NCBI RefSeq assembly: GCF_000337135.1 | Contig: NZ_AOIN01000098.1 | Span: 32,588-77,241 of the forward strand | Source of the DNA: Natrialba chahannaoensis JCM 10990 | GTDB taxonomy: Archaea > Halobacteriota > Halobacteria > Halobacteriales > Natrialbaceae | Length of the DNA: 44,654 bases | Reading direction: 5' to 3' | Shown here: one piece after another, positions 7,862-16,229 of the stretch | How positions within the stretch are numbered: the first letter of the stretch is position 1 | Layout of the letters: the number at the start of each line of letters is the position of its first letter | Position numbers and translations under genes: made by a program | Notes under the pieces: generated by a model | What the model was told of the DNA's origin: nothing | Seen by the model: only the letters and a program-made list of their open reading frames with translations | The model's database searches: none

Positions 7862-8821
7862 ATGACAGTCAACCATCACATCAGCCGACGAACCTATATA
7901 AGCGCCGTGGGACTCGCGGCGGGAACAGTAACACTGGGCACAGCTGCCGATAGCGCCCTTGCTGATGGGACGTACGATCGTGTCGTCGCAGCGAGCGACG
8001 TACACTTTGGCTCACCGTACTCGAACCCCGATGCGTTCGTCCAGTTTCTCACCGAGACGGTACCCGCACTCGATCCGGATCTGCTCGTCCTCAATGGAGA
8101 CATCTTCGAGTTCTGGTACAGGGGCATGTCGTCGGTGCTACTCGAGTACAACCATATTACGACCCAGTTCGAAGCGCTGGCTTCGTCGGGGACCGAGATC
8201 GCACTGGTTGCCGGCAACCACGACCGCCGACTCGTCGACGTCGGACATGCTGATTACGACGCCGCTACTCTCGATGCACCGTGGCGGATCGACGAGGCGT
8301 TCACCTTCGAAAGCGGCGACCGGTCGTTCGTTGCGGTCCACGGTGACGGCCCCGACCCAAAACAACAGGACGGGGTTAGTTCACTCCTCTGTGCTGGCAG
8401 CGACCGTCTCGGGAAGGTCATTGTCGATTTCTCGGAAGCCGTTTCCGGGAACGACCTTGGAACACGCTCGGCTGAGGACCACTGGTCGCAACTGACCGAT
8501 GACCTCGACGCCGCCGTCGTCCCAGCGGAAGCGCCGCCGGTCGACGGAACGGACCACGAACCGACCGCTGCTAGTTCCCGTCCGCGGGTCGCCGAGACGG
8601 TGACGAACGGACTGCTCGAGACGTACGATGAGTTCGTCCTCTTCGGTCATACACACTATGCAGAACTCGGTGAACGCTTCGTCAACACGGGTGCCTGGAC
8701 CGAGCGTGGGGTGACAGACTACCCCGACCGACCCCAGAACACGTTCGTGCAAATCGACGCGGGTGACGTTCAGGTACTCGAGTGGTCCGATGACGGAACG
8801 TCGGTACTGTTCGAAGAGTGA
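7862..8821 (+). CDS. Tat-exported calcineurin-like metallophosphoesterase
   Basis: The 319-residue product begins with a twin-arginine signal (RR at 9-10, SRRTYI, then a hydrophobic stretch to about residue 34). All metallophosphoesterase motifs follow: D46-x-H48 in ASDVHFG, D80 in LNGDIFEFW, N119-H120-D121 in AGNHDRR, H160 in VHGDGPD, and H263/H265 in FGHTHYAEL. The motif spacing and the GDIFEFW and VHGDG elements resemble the LpxH (UDP-2,3-diacylglucosamine hydrolase) subgroup. Archaea have no lipid A, so the substrate must differ; it would be outside the cell because of the Tat signal. The catalytic set is complete. An upstream in-frame ATG at 7805 would bury the signal and is rejected. 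Confidence 0.86.
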   Translation: MTVNHHISRRTYISAVGLAAGTVTLGTAADSALADGTYDRVVAASDVHFGSPYSNPDAFVQFLTETVPALDPDLLVLNGDIFEFWYRGMSSVLLEYNHITTQFEALASSGTEIALVAGNHDRRLVDVGHADYDAATLDAPWRIDEAFTFESGDRSFVAVHGDGPDPKQQDGVSSLLCAGSDRLGKVIVDFSEAVSGNDLGTRSAEDHWSQLTDDLDAAVVPAEAPPVDGTDHEPTAASSRPRVAETVTNGLLETYDEFVLFGHTHYAELGERFVNTGAWTERGVTDYPDRPQNTFVQIDAGDVQVLEWSDDGTSVLFEE

Positions 8822-9058
8822 CGGTCGCTGACGATGCGACACTGGGAGCGGGGTGACGATACGATCCTCCACTTTCGCTTGTGACGACCGGTGACCGCTC
8901 GCCCGGGCAGTGATCACCGGGACCGAATCACAACAGACGAAGTCGTTCACAACAACAGAGATCACGTCTGAGGTACTACCGCGTCACCATTGCTCGCTAC
9001 ACATTTCAGCGGAGCGCTCCCCGACCAACAATCTGTTTCTGAATAGCGCCATTTTCAA
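8822..9058. other. Convergent intergenic region
   Basis: This lies between the phosphoesterase and the 3' end of the siderophore operon. No gene, repeat or clear terminator hairpin is seen. The AT-rich part near 9030-9060 may help terminate the siderophore transcript or the phosphoesterase transcript. Confidence 0.4.
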
Positions 9059-10900
9059 TTAGTATTCATCAACGACACCAGAGTTCGGCATCTTGTCAAT
9101 CGAGTTGTCGGCAACTTCGTGAAGTGCGTTTGACACAGTTCCATGTTCGGTTGCGTGTGGCCGGCCCGGGGCGTCGTCGTAGCCGTACCCGAAGAGACGG
9201 TTTCGGTTAAGACTGAGTTTGGTGAACTCCGGCTGAAGGAGATCGAACAACCCGAACCGTTCTTCGAGTTCGGGGAACTGCGACTGGTAGTCGAGAATCG
9301 CTCGCCGAGCGTGCAACCAGAACTCCTTCTCGTCGTAGCCTGCGTGGGTTTCGAGGATGTCTGCGACGTACCGGAGCACGCACACGAACAGCCCGCAGAA
9401 GATGAACTGACAGAGTCCCTCGGGCGGTTCCCTCCGAAGCACGTCGTGCATTTCATCGGGGAGTGACTCCAGTTCCGGGAGAGGCTGGTCACTTACGTTC
9501 ACATCATCGGCGAAGTCCTTGATCGCGAGCCGCGACGGAACACCGTCCTCGACCACGAGAATCGTGTTCTGGCCATGAGGGGAGAACACCGTTCCGTAGC
9601 GGTAGAGGAAGTGTAACAGTGGTGGGAGGATAGTATCGAAGAACTCGGCTATCCACTCGTCGAGCGTAAGTCTCGACTGGTCGACGAGTCGTGTGAGGTA
9701 CGGCTCGCCCTCACCGTCGACGTGCATGAGCGACGAGAGCGTAATCGCCTCCTCGTCGTTCTTGAGGAAGTGGTAGATAGACTCGCGCCAGACCGCACCC
9801 AACAGCTCGTGATACTGGTACGGTGAGCCGTCGATGTCGGTAAAGTCCGAGTGATCGTAGTTGATGCCAGCGATTTCACCGGGCAGAACGAGCCCCTCGT
9901 TCTGGAGGAACTCGTCCTGTTCGTAAATGCCCTTGATGTACTCCGTCACCATCGGCGCGAGTTCGGTCCGTTCGCCAGGAAGCCCTCGCCAGACGAGCGT
10001 GTTGAGGATTCGCATCGGGACCTTCACATGGTGTTTCTCGTTGTCGTCGACGTTGACGAAGGTTCGGACCGACTGCTGGGGGAGGTACGCGTCCGGCCCC
10101 TCGCCAAGTGGGACGATGTCATCGGCCGCGATGTGGTCGGGGAACAGCGGAACGATGCTTTGCTCCCACTGCCAATCGTGGACCGGGAGGAAATAGTAGG
10201 CATCGGGGTCGAGGTCCTTGTTGGCTAGCCGATCGCGGAAGCGACCGAAGTGGTCTCCGAGTTCGCTCTCCACCAGCGAGTCGTGGTCAACCGAGTCGAC
10301 CCCGACGAACGTTGCCTTCTGCTTGCGAACGGCAGCCCACGAGAGCGTCACTGGCTCTTTGCACTCGGGCGCGTACTGTTTGTAATCGTCGTACCCCCAA
10401 CCGAGTCGGCCCTTGTTGTAGGTGATCCAGGGGTGGCCCTCCATCTCGCCTTCGAGATGGGCGTAGTCGAGGACCGTGGGGTCGAACCCATCGCGATCGC
10501 GTTTGCGCGCTTCGATATGGGCGTCGGCGAGCAGCGTTCGCTTGTACTCCCGGACGAGGTTGCCCTCGGTCAGGCCATCGAGGTCCGTGGCGGAACCGAG
10601 GTCGCGTAGCAGCGTGAATGGATCAGTGAGTCGCTGCCAGGTCTCGTCCGACCGGCGTTCGACTGTCTTATCGTGGACGTGGAGGCTGTCCATCAGCCGC
10701 TCGGTCGCCTCGAACCGATACTCCGCAGTTCCCAGATCGAACCGGTACACTGCCTGGTCGTCGCCGGGTTCGACCTGTCGTGGGGTGATGATGTCCTCGT
10801 ACGCAAACTCTTCGAGCATCTTGGTTAGAAGACGGCGTTCGACGGTCTCCCAGACCGACGGATCGAGCGCGTGCTGTAGCGTCGTGTCGTTGTAGTTCAT
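9059..10900 (-). CDS. iucC: IucC-like NIS siderophore synthetase (RhbF position)
   Basis: The 613-residue protein belongs to the IucA/IucC family of ATP-dependent NRPS-independent siderophore synthetases. Family marks visible are EGHPWITYNKGRLGWG at about 155-170, LPVHDWQWEQ at about 240-250, SVRTFVN then KVPMRILNTL, and FSPHGQNTILV. The C-terminal third is the FhuF-like domain. It should join the second N-acetyl-N-hydroxy-diaminopropane to the citrate mono-amide, completing a schizokinen-type molecule. It is the last gene of the six-gene operon, and starts 2 nt after the hydroxylase stop. It corresponds in position to rhizobial rhbF. Length is normal for the family. Confidence 0.9.
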   Translation of the reverse strand: MNYNDTTLQHALDPSVWETVERRLLTKMLEEFAYEDIITPRQVEPGDDQAVYRFDLGTAEYRFEATERLMDSLHVHDKTVERRSDETWQRLTDPFTLLRDLGSATDLDGLTEGNLVREYKRTLLADAHIEARKRDRDGFDPTVLDYAHLEGEMEGHPWITYNKGRLGWGYDDYKQYAPECKEPVTLSWAAVRKQKATFVGVDSVDHDSLVESELGDHFGRFRDRLANKDLDPDAYYFLPVHDWQWEQSIVPLFPDHIAADDIVPLGEGPDAYLPQQSVRTFVNVDDNEKHHVKVPMRILNTLVWRGLPGERTELAPMVTEYIKGIYEQDEFLQNEGLVLPGEIAGINYDHSDFTDIDGSPYQYHELLGAVWRESIYHFLKNDEEAITLSSLMHVDGEGEPYLTRLVDQSRLTLDEWIAEFFDTILPPLLHFLYRYGTVFSPHGQNTILVVEDGVPSRLAIKDFADDVNVSDQPLPELESLPDEMHDVLRREPPEGLCQFIFCGLFVCVLRYVADILETHAGYDEKEFWLHARRAILDYQSQFPELEERFGLFDLLQPEFTKLSLNRNRLFGYGYDDAPGRPHATEHGTVSNALHEVADNSIDKMPNSGVVDEY

Positions 10901-10902
10901 TG

Positions 10903-12297
10903 TCAGTCGTCTTGCGTCGGCGTCGATGTCGGTTCGCCCCCGGTGTCGTGGGAGGTGTTCGGTGCGTGCTTGACGAACTGGTCGACAGAAAAGTCCTGGA
11001 AAACCGTGTCCCTGTCCTCAGGGTATGCCGTCCGACCGACGATTCGGTTGACGAACTTGCTGTTCCGGTAACAGCCAAGCCCAAGGTCCGGGACGCCCAC
11101 ACCGTGGGTGTGGAGTTCGGCGTTCTGGAGGAAGATATCCCCCGATAGGTCGAGATCGAGGCGGTGGTCCGCCGTCACCTCGAAGCGATCCTTCTGGTCC
11201 CAGTTGATGGCGTCCTCGAGCGGGTCGAGGAACCCGGGAATCGGTCGCTCGTAACCGGTCCCCAGTATCACAACCTCGCTCTCGTGGACGAACGATTCCT
11301 CGGACTGCCACTGGTGACAGTCGAGCGCATAGGCGTCGTTGAGCGCGACGATGTCGCGCACCTCCGTCATGGCGAACAGGCCGACATCGGGGTCGGCATC
11401 GCCGATGGAGCGTCGGTAGAGGAGGTCGTATATTTCGGCGCTCGTCCCGGGGTCGATACCCTTGTAGAGCAGTTCCTGGTTCGGGATGAGGTCGTCTTTC
11501 ACCGCCTGTGGGAGGCCATAGACGTACCGCTCGTACTCCGGCGTGAAGTGCTGGAGGCCGAGTTTCGAGTACTCCATCGGGAAGAACCCGTCCGAGCGGG
11601 TCAGCCAGTCCAGCCGGTAGTCGTGGTCCGTCTGGCGCGAGAGCAGGTCCTGGAAGACCTCGGCGGCGCTTTGCCCGGAGCCAACGACTGTCACCGAATC
11701 CGCATCTAACACCCGCTCGCGATTGTACCGGTACCGCGCGGTATGGAAGACATCGTCTTCGGGGTGGCCCTGAAGCGCCTTTGGAATCTGTGGTCGGGAG
11801 CCGATACCGAGGGCCACGTGTTCAGTTCGGTAGTCGAACTGCGCGCCGGTGTCGGTGTGGTGGGCGGTGACAACGTAGTGGTTTGCGTCGTCGTCCCAGC
11901 AGACAGTGGTCACCTCCCGGCTGAACTGCGGCGTGTTGAGACGGTCGACAACCCACCGGAGGTACGCGTTGTACTCGCGGCGGGGTACCTGGAAGGTTTC
12001 GTAGAAGTAGAACTCGTACAGCCGATCAGTCTCCCGCAGGTAGTTGAGATAGCTGTACTCGCTGGTTGGGTCCGCGAGCGTGACGAGGTCCGCGAGAAAC
12101 GGCACTTCCAGCGTTGCTCCATCGAGGAGCATTCCCTCATGCCACTGGAACGCAGCGTCGCGTTCGAGGAAAGCGGCGTCGACATCCTCGGTGACATTGT
12201 CCAGCATCGCTGCGAGACCAAGGTTGAATGGCCCGATACCGATCCCGACAACGTCGTACACGCGGTCATCGCTCGCTCGTCCTCGGGCATCAGTCAT
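10903..12297 (-). CDS. iucD: Siderophore amine N-hydroxylase (IucD/RhbE type)
   Basis: This 464-residue flavin monooxygenase of the lysine/ornithine N-hydroxylase family has an N-terminal FAD motif GIGIGPFNLGLAA (about 18-30) and an NADPH motif VVGSGQSAAEVF (about 204-215). The family's C-terminal VVILGTGYERPIPGFL is also present. It would hydroxylate one amine of 1,3-diaminopropane before acetylation. ATG 12297 matches the start of family similarity. It overlaps the stop of the acetyltransferase by 8 bp (ATGACTGA), so the two are coupled. Some IucD proteins start with an N-terminal membrane-facing helix; none is evident here. Confidence 0.92.
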   Translation of the reverse strand: MTDARGRASDDRVYDVVGIGIGPFNLGLAAMLDNVTEDVDAAFLERDAAFQWHEGMLLDGATLEVPFLADLVTLADPTSEYSYLNYLRETDRLYEFYFYETFQVPRREYNAYLRWVVDRLNTPQFSREVTTVCWDDDANHYVVTAHHTDTGAQFDYRTEHVALGIGSRPQIPKALQGHPEDDVFHTARYRYNRERVLDADSVTVVGSGQSAAEVFQDLLSRQTDHDYRLDWLTRSDGFFPMEYSKLGLQHFTPEYERYVYGLPQAVKDDLIPNQELLYKGIDPGTSAEIYDLLYRRSIGDADPDVGLFAMTEVRDIVALNDAYALDCHQWQSEESFVHESEVVILGTGYERPIPGFLDPLEDAINWDQKDRFEVTADHRLDLDLSGDIFLQNAELHTHGVGVPDLGLGCYRNSKFVNRIVGRTAYPEDRDTVFQDFSVDQFVKHAPNTSHDTGGEPTSTPTQDD

Positions 12298-12928
12298 CGG
12301 CAGCCACCCCCTGGGTCGGTGCGGCGGTCGCATCGTCGAGGACCTCCGACTCAAACCGGTCGCGCTCACAGACCAACAGCAGCGCGTCCTTCTCGACTTC
12401 CTCAAAGTAGAATTCGCCTCGCGGCTCGAATCCACACTGCTCGAAGACACTGATGGCCCGGTCGTTGCGTGCGTCGGGCTCCGCTATCACTCGTTCAGTG
12501 CCGGGATGACGAAACTGCATCGCGACGACCGCTCGCAGCAGTGAGAATGCGTATCCCTGGCCCAAGTACTCCTCGGGACCGATGAGCAGATGGACGCCCT
12601 GGTCCGACGGCCCGGCGTCGTAGTGATTCGCGATGTCGTCCTCGGCCGCCCAGTAACACTCCCAGTAACTCATCGGCACAAAGTCGAGGCAGCCAATATA
12701 CGGCGTGAGGTGATCGCTTGCCTGCTTCTCCCGGATGGTACGGCGAAAGGCTGGCAGCGGCAGATCGAGTTGCCAGTACGGCTTCACGTGGTCGCTTCCG
12801 AGCCACCGGTGGAGACGCCCGAGGTCGCGCTCCATCGAGGCCTGCCGGAGCGTGACTGTCCTGTCGATACTTCGGTCGTGGGTTTGGTACTCGTATTCGC
12901 CGGCGGCGTGTGCAGTCGGGCCGGTCAT
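12290..12928 (-). CDS. iucB: Siderophore N-acyltransferase (IucB/RhbD type)
   Basis: The 212-residue product is a GNAT-fold acetyltransferase of the IucB/AlcB (siderophore acyl-transferase) family. Seen are an N-terminal beta-rich module with TVTLRQASMERDLGRLHRWL, then HVKPYWQLD, YIGCLDFVPMSYWECYW, HLLIGPEEYLGQGYAFSLL (acetyl-CoA pyrophosphate loop) and NDRAISVFEQCGFEPRGEFYF. It should acetylate N-hydroxy-diaminopropane to the hydroxamate. The chosen ATG 12928 overlaps the TGA of the IucA-like gene (ATGA). Its own 3' end overlaps iucD. Substrate is inferred from the operon. Confidence 0.9.
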   Translation of the reverse strand: MTGPTAHAAGEYEYQTHDRSIDRTVTLRQASMERDLGRLHRWLGSDHVKPYWQLDLPLPAFRRTIREKQASDHLTPYIGCLDFVPMSYWECYWAAEDDIANHYDAGPSDQGVHLLIGPEEYLGQGYAFSLLRAVVAMQFRHPGTERVIAEPDARNDRAISVFEQCGFEPRGEFYFEEVEKDALLLVCERDRFESEVLDDATAAPTQGVAADD

Positions 12929-14745
12929 TGGTCCACCTCGGTGACGATAGGGTTCCTGATGTCCGTGTACACGGACTGGTTTTCGAGGTCGTTCTCCAGT
13001 TCGTCTAGGCCACGGAACCGGGTGAGGAGGTTGCTCTTGCACGGGACGGTCTCCTCGGAAAGGAGTACTTCGAGCAGGTCGGAGCCGGGCCGGTCGTACT
13101 GGTCGTGGATAGACGCTAGTTCCTCCCGGAGGACGCCGAGCAGCCGGCGTTCGTCTACCAGCCCATCGCAGCCGAACGCGTTGACCACATCGAGTGCATT
13201 GTTGAGGACGACGTAGTACCGGAGGCGCTCGTCGGCGACCGCGTCCGAACAGATGGTGCCCGCGCGCTCGCCGACGCTTGGCAGGTACTCGGAGACCTGG
13301 TCATACTGCGACTCCGGGAAGTAGAACCCCTGGTTGTCGCGGTAGTAGAACTCGTCCGGGTACCCCTCGTCGTCAAGGGTGAGAATCGAATTCTGCTGGT
13401 GGGCTTCGACACCGACGCCGCCAACGAGATAGAGCCACAGCACGGGGCGGATGCTAACCGCAAGGTACTGCCGGAACCACGTCTCACTGACCTCGTCCGT
13501 TGACCGCCCCTCGCGATCTGCGATGGCCGTCACAATTCGACCCAGACGGGATTTCCCTCTGATAGCATCTTGACAGAGAGATACCAGTGGCGTCGCGGCG
13601 GTCTCGCCACGGAATGGGTTGGCTCGGAGCACCGACTCCAGACCAGACTCTTCTTCCTCACCCACGTCGAGCGCGAGATACGCCGGATCGCGGACGATGT
13701 CGAAGTCAGGGAATGTCGTGGCGAGTTCGTCGCCAAAAGCCGTGTCGAGCAGTTCCGCGACCGCGACCCCGCGTTCCAGTTCTGGCCGCTTGTTCGTCCG
13801 GACGGAGTTCGTGATTTTGACGTTCAATGATGATTTCACCATGAACGGCGCGTCCTCGCTGTAGAGGGTGCGAACCGATGTCGTCGGCGCGAACTCCCGA
13901 CCGATGGGACCGAGGTAGCTGAGTCCGTCTCCGAGGTGTGCCCGGACATGATCCTGGCCGAGCAGATAGTCCGCTTGCCAGGGGTGGACCGGCAGGAGCA
14001 CGTCTTCGCTCTCGACGTGGGTCGCTACGACTGACTCGTCGACCGCATCATCCTCGCGGAGATGGCGTTTCACCCAGGTGGCCGCGCTCTCCGAACGGGC
14101 CGAGTCCTGAGATACCAGATCAGGGCGGGCACGGAAATAGTGCAGCGCGAACGATCCTCTAAGTTCGGGTGCGTACGTCGACCGGTTGTGCGAGGCGATT
14201 CCCCGGCGACTCTTCGGCGTTGGGTGACGCTGGTGGCCGAACACGAGCGCCTGCTCCGCGTCCCGGAAGGAGAGTCTGTCAGCGTAGAGCCGGTTCGTAT
14301 CGCCACGTCTGGCGTCGACAAACTGCTCAATGTTTGCCTTGCTTCGGAGAACGCACTCGAGTAGATCGTCCGGAACGGCCTCGCCGCCGCGAGAGAGGGT
14401 GAGGTCCTTGATGACGAGCGACGCCAGCGTAGCAGTGTCAGCGGAGTGGGTGGAGCCATCGGGGAGTCGGTAGCGGACTGGGGTGTCGAACCGATGACCC
14501 TCTGTTGGCGAGCAGTGGATCAGTGGGGCCAGTAGTTCCACGTCCTGTTCCGGCAATGTCGTCCGGACCAGTCCGTCCGGACCCGGCTCGACCCCCGCGA
14601 CGGTGTCAGTTCGTACCTCATAGTCGGCCGCATCACGGAGGTAGCAGTTAAGGAACGCGTGGACTGTCGCGTCGTCGGCCCGCATGACTGGATTCACGTT
14701 GCCGTCGGCACGCCGGTCCTCGCCAGTCTCGATGTCGGCACTCAC
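12925..14745 (-). CDS. iucA: IucA-like NIS siderophore synthetase (RhbC position)
   Basis: This 606-residue IucA/IucC-family protein has LVFGHQRHPTPKSRRGI at about 165-180, VHPWQADYLLGQDHVRAHLG, TSVRTLYSEDAPFMVKSSLN and VEAHQQNSILTLDDEG, then the FhuF-like C-terminal domain. It likely adds the first hydroxamate arm to citrate. The start is GTG, overlapping the TGA of the decarboxylase gene (GTGA), with GGGGTGG just upstream as ribosome-binding site. Compared with the IucC-like protein at the operon end it is a clear paralogue of the same length but low overall similarity, as in the bacterial pairs. Confidence 0.9.
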   Translation of the reverse strand: MSADIETGEDRRADGNVNPVMRADDATVHAFLNCYLRDAADYEVRTDTVAGVEPGPDGLVRTTLPEQDVELLAPLIHCSPTEGHRFDTPVRYRLPDGSTHSADTATLASLVIKDLTLSRGGEAVPDDLLECVLRSKANIEQFVDARRGDTNRLYADRLSFRDAEQALVFGHQRHPTPKSRRGIASHNRSTYAPELRGSFALHYFRARPDLVSQDSARSESAATWVKRHLREDDAVDESVVATHVESEDVLLPVHPWQADYLLGQDHVRAHLGDGLSYLGPIGREFAPTTSVRTLYSEDAPFMVKSSLNVKITNSVRTNKRPELERGVAVAELLDTAFGDELATTFPDFDIVRDPAYLALDVGEEEESGLESVLRANPFRGETAATPLVSLCQDAIRGKSRLGRIVTAIADREGRSTDEVSETWFRQYLAVSIRPVLWLYLVGGVGVEAHQQNSILTLDDEGYPDEFYYRDNQGFYFPESQYDQVSEYLPSVGERAGTICSDAVADERLRYYVVLNNALDVVNAFGCDGLVDERRLLGVLREELASIHDQYDRPGSDLLEVLLSEETVPCKSNLLTRFRGLDELENDLENQSVYTDIRNPIVTEVDQ

Positions 14746-16229
14746 ACGACCACCCCAGATTCAGTCCGCACGGCCGTCCCACACTCACGGACGATGTCAA
14801 GCATCGCCGCCACGTCGTCGAGCGTCGCCATCGGGTTTAACAGCGTGAACTTCAGACTGGTCACACCGTCGACGGCGGTCCGTGCGACGACCGCACGTCC
14901 CTCGGCGAGTAGTTCCTCCCGAACTGCCGCGTTGAGTCGGCTTACCGCGTCGTCGTCCATGTTCGTCTCGGGTCGGTACTGGAAAACGACGGCATTGAGT
15001 GTCGGGTCGTTCACCAGCCGGAAGTCGTCAGCATCGGCGAGCAACTGCGAAGCGTCGTCTGCCAAGGTGAGCGTCGATTCGACCAGCGATGCCAGTCCCG
15101 TCCGACCTAGCGTCCGGAAGGTCAGATACGGTTTGAGCGCGTCGAAGCGACGCGTTGTCTGGACCGACTTCGAAACCAGGTTCGGTACCCCGGCGTCGTC
15201 GTGGTCCTCGGGATTGAGGTAGGCGGCGTTGCGTGCCATCCATCCGAACTGCTGCTCATCACGTAGCAGGAGCGCGCCACAGCTGATTGGCTGGTAGAAC
15301 AGCTTGTGGAAGTCGACGGCGACCGAGTCCGCGCGGTCGATTCCCACGAGGCGGTCGTCGTATTCGTCACTGAGCGCGAGCGCGCCGCCGTAGGCCGCGT
15401 CAACGTGCAACCAGAGGCCGTGGTCGAAAGCACGGTCGGCGAGATCAGTGAGCGGGTCGATGCTCCCGAAGTCGGTTGTCCCAGCGGTGCCCACGAGCGC
15501 GAACGGGTCGCAGTCACGGCGGTCGAGGTCCGCAAGCGTGGCGTCGAGCGCGTCCGTATCAATCCGGTGTGCGTCGTCCGTGGGGACGGTGACAACCGCG
15601 TCCTCACCGAGTCCGAGGTAGTGAACGGCCTGGGTGGCCGTGAAGTGCGCCGCTTCCGAGCAAACAATACGTAGCGACGACGCCTCGGTTGGAAGGCCCT
15701 CAGCCTGGACATCGCGACCGAACTCCTGTGCGCAGTACCAGTCGCGGGCGAGCAGGAGTGCTTGGAAATTCGACTGCGTCCCGCCGCTGGTGAAGATACC
15801 GTCTGCCCCGTCCGGGAGGCCAAACAGGTCGCAGAGAGCGTCGACGACCCGCTGTTCGAGGACCGTCGCCGCCGGTGCCTGGTCGAAGGAGTCAAGGGAC
15901 TGGTTCGTCGCGGTGAGCATCGCCTCTGCGGCGAGGCCGGGAATGATCGGCGGACACTGGAGGTGGGCAGCACACCGCGGGTGTGCTGTCCTGACTGAGT
16001 GTGCGAGGACCGTCTTGGCGACATCCTCAATTGTTGCGTTGAGCTGCATGCCCTCCTCCGGGATAACTGGTTCGGTCAGTTGTCCGGCCAATTCTGTCGG
16101 TGAACGCCCAGAGTAGGGGGTTTCCGTGTCAGTGACACTGTCGACGACAGCGTCGGTTGCCTGCTCCATCGCTGCCCGGTAGGCGGCGTTCCCTGCCTCC
16201 GAGCCGATGAACAGCTCCTCGATACTCAT
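14742..16229 (-). CDS. ddc: L-2,4-diaminobutyrate decarboxylase
   Basis: The 495-residue product is a fold-I PLP enzyme of the group II decarboxylase family. It has FTSGGTQSNFQALLLAR at about 146-162, the cofactor-binding Asp in WLHVDAAYGG (D277) and the Schiff-base lysine K309 in SVAVDFHKLFYQP. It would convert L-2,4-diaminobutyrate to 1,3-diaminopropane, the amine of schizokinen and rhizobactin 1021. ATG 16229 overlaps the TGA of the aminotransferase gene. A longer frame to 16400 is only antisense-like, low-quality sequence inside the upstream gene. It is equivalent to rhbB. Confidence 0.92.
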   Translation of the reverse strand: MSIEELFIGSEAGNAAYRAAMEQATDAVVDSVTDTETPYSGRSPTELAGQLTEPVIPEEGMQLNATIEDVAKTVLAHSVRTAHPRCAAHLQCPPIIPGLAAEAMLTATNQSLDSFDQAPAATVLEQRVVDALCDLFGLPDGADGIFTSGGTQSNFQALLLARDWYCAQEFGRDVQAEGLPTEASSLRIVCSEAAHFTATQAVHYLGLGEDAVVTVPTDDAHRIDTDALDATLADLDRRDCDPFALVGTAGTTDFGSIDPLTDLADRAFDHGLWLHVDAAYGGALALSDEYDDRLVGIDRADSVAVDFHKLFYQPISCGALLLRDEQQFGWMARNAAYLNPEDHDDAGVPNLVSKSVQTTRRFDALKPYLTFRTLGRTGLASLVESTLTLADDASQLLADADDFRLVNDPTLNAVVFQYRPETNMDDDAVSRLNAAVREELLAEGRAVVARTAVDGVTSLKFTLLNPMATLDDVAAMLDIVRECGTAVRTESGVVV

